A DNA stretch of 8,577 bases from Sphingomonadaceae bacterium. Lineage in GTDB: Bacteria; Pseudomonadota; Alphaproteobacteria; Sphingomonadales; Sphingomonadaceae. The stretch covers positions 1 to 8,577 of the forward strand of contig CANEVG010000140.1 of the NCBI GenBank assembly GCA_947442095.1, given 5' to 3'. A model generated the notes under the pieces. The model made no database searches. It was not told where the DNA came from and saw only the letters and a list, made by a program, of their open reading frames with translations. Both the position numbers and the translations under genes were made by a program. This document shows positions 6,120 through 8,577 of this stretch, piece after piece (within the stretch, counting starts at the first letter, position 1; each line of letters starts with the position of its first letter).

Positions 6120-6956
6120 ATGACCAATCACATCGCAGGCAAATCGATCGTCATCACCGGCGCAGGCGGCGGCTTTGGCCGGCTCGTCGCGCAAAAGGCT
6201 GCCGCGCTTGGCGCGAAGATCACGTGCGGCGATATCGATCCGGCCGCCGCACAGGCCACGGTTGATGGCGTGACTGCCTCTGGCGGCACCGCGCAGGCCG
6301 TCCAGACCGATGTGCGCGATCTTGCCGCTGTCAAAGCCCTCGTCGCCAAGGCGCTGGAGGCCTATGGCGCAGTCGACGTGATGATCAACAACGCCGGGAT
6401 CATGCCGCTGGCGTTCTTCTCGGACCACGAAGCCGCCTACCCCGCATGGGAGCGCTGCATCGATATCAACATCAAGGGTGTCCTCAACGGCATGGTCGCT
6501 GCCTACGATCCGATGATCGCCGCCGGGCGCGGCCAGATCGTCAACATCTCCTCGATCTACGGCAACTTCCCGGTGATCGGCGCCGCGGTCTATGGCGCGT
6601 CCAAATCCGCCGTGAACTTCCTCTCCGAATCGCTGCGCGTCGAAAGCCGGGGCAAGATCAAGGTGACCACGATCAAGCCCACCGGCGTTCCCACCACCGG
6701 CCTCTCCGGCACCGTGATCAACCCCGCCGCCGGCGTAGGCATCGTGGCGCACAACATGCCCGAATTCATGGACATGGTCGGCCAGATGGGCGCGGGAACT
6801 TTCCCCGCCGAACGCCTCAGCCCCGATGCGATGGACTACGCCAGCCTCGCCCCGGACCACATCGCCGACGCCGTGATCCACGTCATCAACCAACCCTTGG
6901 GCGTCGCGATCTCCGAAATGACCGTCCGCGCGGCGGGGGACCACTTTGTGCTGTGA
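6120..6956 (+). CDS. Short-chain dehydrogenase/reductase (classical SDR)
   Basis: This is a soluble NAD(P)-dependent oxidoreductase of 278 residues with a single Rossmann fold. The cofactor motif TGAGGGFG spans residues 13-20. Asp38 at the end of the second strand (CGDID) favours NAD over NADP. NNAG is at 90-93. The catalytic tetrad is complete: Asn117 (INIKG), Ser145 (NISS), Tyr158 and Lys162 (YGASK). The following VTTIKPTGVPT replaces the more usual PG-x-V-x-T turn. The substrate, an alcohol or ketone, cannot be told. The start is fixed by GGGAG at 6110-6114, 5 nt before the ATG. The gene is probably monocistronic, with hairpins on either side. A 282-codon open frame on the opposite strand is a composition shadow. 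Confidence 0.93.
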   Translation: MTNHIAGKSIVITGAGGGFGRLVAQKAAALGAKITCGDIDPAAAQATVDGVTASGGTAQAVQTDVRDLAAVKALVAKALEAYGAVDVMINNAGIMPLAFFSDHEAAYPAWERCIDINIKGVLNGMVAAYDPMIAAGRGQIVNISSIYGNFPVIGAAVYGASKSAVNFLSESLRVESRGKIKVTTIKPTGVPTTGLSGTVINPAAGVGIVAHNMPEFMDMVGQMGAGTFPAERLSPDAMDYASLAPDHIADAVIHVINQPLGVAISEMTVRAAGDHFVL

Positions 6957-6968
6957 TCCGCGCCTTTT

Positions 6969-7003
6969 AGCCCCCTCTTCTTTCAGAGGAGAGGTGTGGG
7001 GCT
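6969..7003 (+). terminator. Hairpin terminator after the SDR gene
   Basis: The structure has an outer stem AGCCC (6969-6973) with GGGCT (6999-7003) and an inner stem CCTCTTCT (6974-6981) with AGGAGAGG (6987-6994). The inner stem contains one G-U pair and closes a 5-nt loop; a 4-nt bulge, TGTG, lies on the 3' side. It begins 12 nt after the dehydrogenase stop. No clear U-tract follows, but position and stability fit transcription termination. Confidence 0.5.
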
Positions 7004-7220
7004 ATTGCACCTGTAAATGCCTGCGAACTGCTTATGTCCGCTCCTTTTCAGGGGGACGGGGCGGCCAGCACCGCCCTGGTAGTCAGACAAGAGAGCCTCC
7101 GGTGGACAACCGGCAGGCCATCTGCAAACAACGAAGCCCTGAGGCAAGCGTCCTGCAAGCAGTATGCATCCACCGACTTGTCAACGGAACGACCACGGCT
7201 GCAGGCTTGAGAAGCAGAAC
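7004..7220. other. Gene-free, hairpin-rich stretch of lower GC
   Basis: No frame on either strand gives a protein I recognise, and the base composition is less GC-biased than in neighbouring genes. Two compact inverted repeats are present. GGGCGG (7059-7064) pairs with CCGCCC (7071-7076) across a 6-nt loop. GCCT-CCGGT (7095-7103) pairs with ACCGG-C-AGGC (7109-7118) across a 5-nt loop with one bulged base. These could belong to a small RNA or to the remains of a mobile element or upstream region; the sequence does not decide. No terminal repeats or target-site duplications were found by eye. Confidence 0.35.
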
Positions 7221-7352
7221 TTGGCGCCCGTCGATACACTTCTCTCGCCCGTGATCCTGTTTTTCGTGCTCAGGGCGCTCGCTGCCGTCCTGCGCTCGGA
7301 TCTTATGATCCCCGAGGCCATGGCTAAGGCCATATCAAAGTCCTGGTGGTAG
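7221..7352 (+). pseudogene. 5' fragment of an SbtA-like (DUF897) sodium-dependent bicarbonate transporter gene
   Basis: The frame from TTG 7221 to TAG 7350-7352 encodes VDTLLSPVILFFVLRALAAV, then LRSDLMIPEAMAKAIS. This matches the first transmembrane helix and following loop of SbtA/DUF897 permeases: a first helix containing LLSPxxLFF, then a small-residue helix end, RSDLxIPEAxAKxxS, leading into the second helix. The match stops after the Ser at 7335-7337 and the frame ends four codons later with KSWW. At least 80% of a permease of about 300-400 residues is missing. Arg (AGG, 7272) replaces the Gly expected in the first helix, suggesting further decay. The fragment overlaps, on the opposite strand, the end of the secreted-protein pseudogene. 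The family assignment is from memory of the motif. Confidence 0.5.
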
Positions 7353-8191
7353 CTATCGTGATGCCCAGCGGGACGGCGGTGTTGTTGTAGGTACCGGCCG
7401 GGACGGTCCTGGTGAAGCTCGCGCCGCCGCCTGGCGTCTTGTATTCGGTGCCGCGCACGACCGTGACGCTGATCGGGCTGGCCGAGGCACCGGTGACAAG
7501 CAGCGTGGCAAGGCCGGCCGCGCCGGACGATTCCAGCGCGGCGGAATTGGCGGTCGAGATCTGGACGAAGGGCCGCAGCGTCAGCGGGATCGCATCGAGC
7601 AGATTGCCGACCGATCCCGCATCGCTGGTGGTGAACTGCACGCGGTGGAAGCTGGAAGCGTTCGTGAACGTGGCGGTGCCGGTGTTGACCGTCCAGACCT
7701 GAATGGGCGGGGTCGAGCTTTGGGTGCTGAGCAGCTGGCCCACGGTGCCGGTGCTAGCCGCCACCTGAAAGCGCTCGGTCTGCGCGGCCTGTCCGCCCGC
7801 GCGGGCGCGGTGGGCGAAAGTTCAGCCGATCGGCTCGCCATTCACCAGGCAGATGTTCTGGAACAGCGTACCGGGCAGATTGGCGCTCATTTCGGCAAGG
7901 ACATTGCTCTGCAAGGACATTGCCGGACTGGGCGGGGACGCCGTTGAAATTGGTATCCCACAACTCGATTTCGCTGGTGGTGGAATTCCAGCCGGGCACG
8001 TCCACGATCGGCACGAGGATCTGCTAGTTGGGCGCGCCGGGTCCCTGTGGAATGTTGGCCTCGAACGAGGGGTTTTGAAGGCTGCGTAACTGGGCGAGCG
8101 CAGGGCTGGCTGCGAAGATCGAACTGCATAGGCCCGCCGCCACAAGGCTCAGGCGGCGGCGCAGCCGGGGACTGGTCGGCCGATGCTTCAG
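7324..8191 (-). pseudogene. Secreted surface-type protein, broken by two stops and a frameshift
   Basis: Reconstructed across lesions, this was an exported protein. A basic start, LKHRPTSPRLRRR, precedes a hydrophobic helix and a cleavage site ASPALAQ. A domain follows with LQNPSFEA, then VDVPGW, EIELWDTNFNGVPAQSGN, an AE-x-x-AN-x-x-GTLFQ segment, FAHRARAG and a long Thr/Ser/Ala-rich beta-type tail. The pattern N-P-S-F-E, V-P-G-W, E-I-x-x-W, G-V-x-A, A-E-x-x-A, F-A-H-R recalls jelly-roll extracellular domains of proteobacterial surface proteins; I cannot name a family with certainty. Lesions: no ATG (the best start is CTG 8191-8189, 2 nt after the ferredoxin stop), TAG at 8026-8024, a frameshift within 7892-7923, TGA at 7824-7822 where Trp fits, and an abrupt end (TLIWP-stop) overlapping the transporter fragment. 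The product is certainly not made intact. Confidence 0.72.
7892..7923. repeat. 16-bp tandem duplication inside the secreted-protein pseudogene
   Basis: Two adjacent 16-nt units, TCGGCAAGGACATTGC (7892-7907) and TCTGCAAGGACATTGC (7908-7923), differ at one base. Read on the minus strand, both give the codons for N-V-L-A with the next residues, in frames shifted by one. Because 16 is not a multiple of three, the duplication produces the frameshift seen between NVLAEQ and NVLAEMSANLPGTLFQ. Confidence 0.85.
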
Positions 8192-8193
8192 AT

Positions 8194-8526
8194 TCAGCGC
8201 CCCTGCATGTCGCGCGCTTCTTCGGGTACGCGCACTTCGAGGCCTTCCAGCGCCTCGGTCAGGACGATCTGGCACGCGAGCCGGCTGGTGCGGGTGACTC
8301 CCGCGGCGAGATCGAGCATGTCTTCCTCGTCCTCGCTGGCGGGCGGTAGCATGGCGAACCACTCTGCGGCTACGACCACGTGGCAGGTGGAGCAGGCCAT
8401 CTGCCCCTCGCACGTGCCTTCCAGCGGGAGTCCGGCGTTCTGGCCCAGTTCGAGCAGCCGGGTGCCGGGCTCGGCTGCGGCCGTGATGCGCTGATCCTGC
8501 GCGGTGACGAATGTGACTTTGACCAT
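8194..8526 (-). CDS. [2Fe-2S] ferredoxin, adrenodoxin type
   Basis: This is a 110-residue soluble electron carrier of the vertebrate/ISC-type [2Fe-2S] ferredoxin class. The four cluster cysteines are complete: Cys39, Cys45 and Cys48 in GTCEGQMACSTCHVV, and Cys85 in RLACQIVLT. An acidic patch, SEDEEDMLD (64-72), follows where adrenodoxin-type ferredoxins bind redox partners such as P450s or ferredoxin reductases. Length is normal. The start is supported by AAGGAG (complement of 8537-8542), 10 nt before the ATG. That site lies inside the end of an upstream gene whose stop is only 2 nt from the ATG, so the two are co-transcribed and probably coupled. The partner cannot be determined, because only the last codons of the upstream gene are visible. 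It may serve iron-sulfur assembly or an oxygenase. Confidence 0.94.
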   Translation of the reverse strand: MVKVTFVTAQDQRITAAAEPGTRLLELGQNAGLPLEGTCEGQMACSTCHVVVAAEWFAMLPPASEDEEDMLDLAAGVTRTSRLACQIVLTEALEGLEVRVPEEARDMQGR

Positions 8527-8528
8527 GG

Positions 8529-8577
8529 CTAGCCCACTCCTTGCGCCCGAACCGCCGCATTGATCGCGGCTGCTGCC
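8529..8577 (-). CDS. 3' end of an unidentified gene co-directional with the ferredoxin
   Basis: From the window edge, one frame reads AAAAINAAVRAQGVG and then TAG (8531-8529), 2 nt before the ferredoxin ATG. The Ala-rich helical tail and the ferredoxin's ribosome binding site within it suggest a real upstream gene in the same operon. Fifteen residues are too few to name a family. Confidence 0.5.
   Translation of the reverse strand, partial: AAAAINAAVRAQGVG

Noticed and set aside
6096..6944. 282-codon open frame on the minus strand opposite the SDR gene
   Set aside because: The product is dominated by Gly, Asp, Arg and His with no domain, and the opposite strand has a complete SDR active site. 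It is a composition shadow.
7048..7239. 63-codon open frame on the minus strand in the gene-free stretch
   Set aside because: It looks somewhat protein-like but has no motif I can name, no ribosome binding site, and overlaps both hairpins. It may be mobile-element debris, which I cannot support.
8024..8560. 178-codon minus-strand open frame spanning the ferredoxin gene
   Set aside because: Its first two thirds are an out-of-frame reading of the ferredoxin; only the last part (from about 8191) is the genuine signal-peptide region of the pseudogene.
1..8577. CRISPR array, tRNA, rRNA, integrase or transposase genes
   Set aside because: Both strands were read for regularly spaced repeats, RNA gene landmarks and recombinase motifs, and none was found.

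Overview
The window is GC-rich DNA with strong third-position GC bias. Its mix of gene families (CobS, paired glutathione S-transferases, a Tat-exported DUF885 protein, a DUF937 protein and an adrenodoxin-type ferredoxin) suggests an alphaproteobacterium, most likely of the Sphingomonadales. That placement is inferred from gene content and style; no marker gene is present. There are no rRNA or tRNA genes, no CRISPR array and no complete mobile element.

Left end (1-1144): remnants of a membrane-anchored GGDEF-EAL (cyclic-di-GMP) protein. It has an in-frame TAG, a frameshift between the membrane part and the GGDEF part, and an in-frame deletion that joins the middle of the GGDEF domain to the early EAL domain, so the EAL catalytic motif is lost. 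It runs convergently into cobS, and the two stop codons overlap in the four bases TTAG.

Centre (1141-6956): the healthy part. cobS (minus strand) is divergent from a two-gene glutathione S-transferase operon with a 2-nt gap. The first GST appears to lack about 20 residues of its C-terminal domain. The operon converges with a large Tat-signal DUF885 metallohydrolase-like gene (minus). Divergent from that gene are a DUF937 protein, a tiny two-helix membrane protein and a classical NAD-type short-chain dehydrogenase. Hairpins at 1051-1090, 6047-6080 and 6969-7003 are plausible transcription ends.

Right end (7004-8577): a second decayed zone. A hairpin-rich stretch without genes is followed by a 5' fragment of an SbtA-like (DUF897) transporter gene. 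That fragment runs head-on into the 3' end of a broken secreted-protein pseudogene on the minus strand, which has two nonsense codons, a frameshift explained by a 16-bp tandem duplication, and no good start codon. Both fragments seem cut at about 7337-7350, as expected for one deletion junction. Beyond it lie an intact [2Fe-2S] ferredoxin gene and the last codons of an upstream co-directional gene.

I see no previously undescribed defence, mobile or regulatory system here. The interesting content is the gene decay at both ends, where the individual lesions can be read, and cobS standing without cobT in view.
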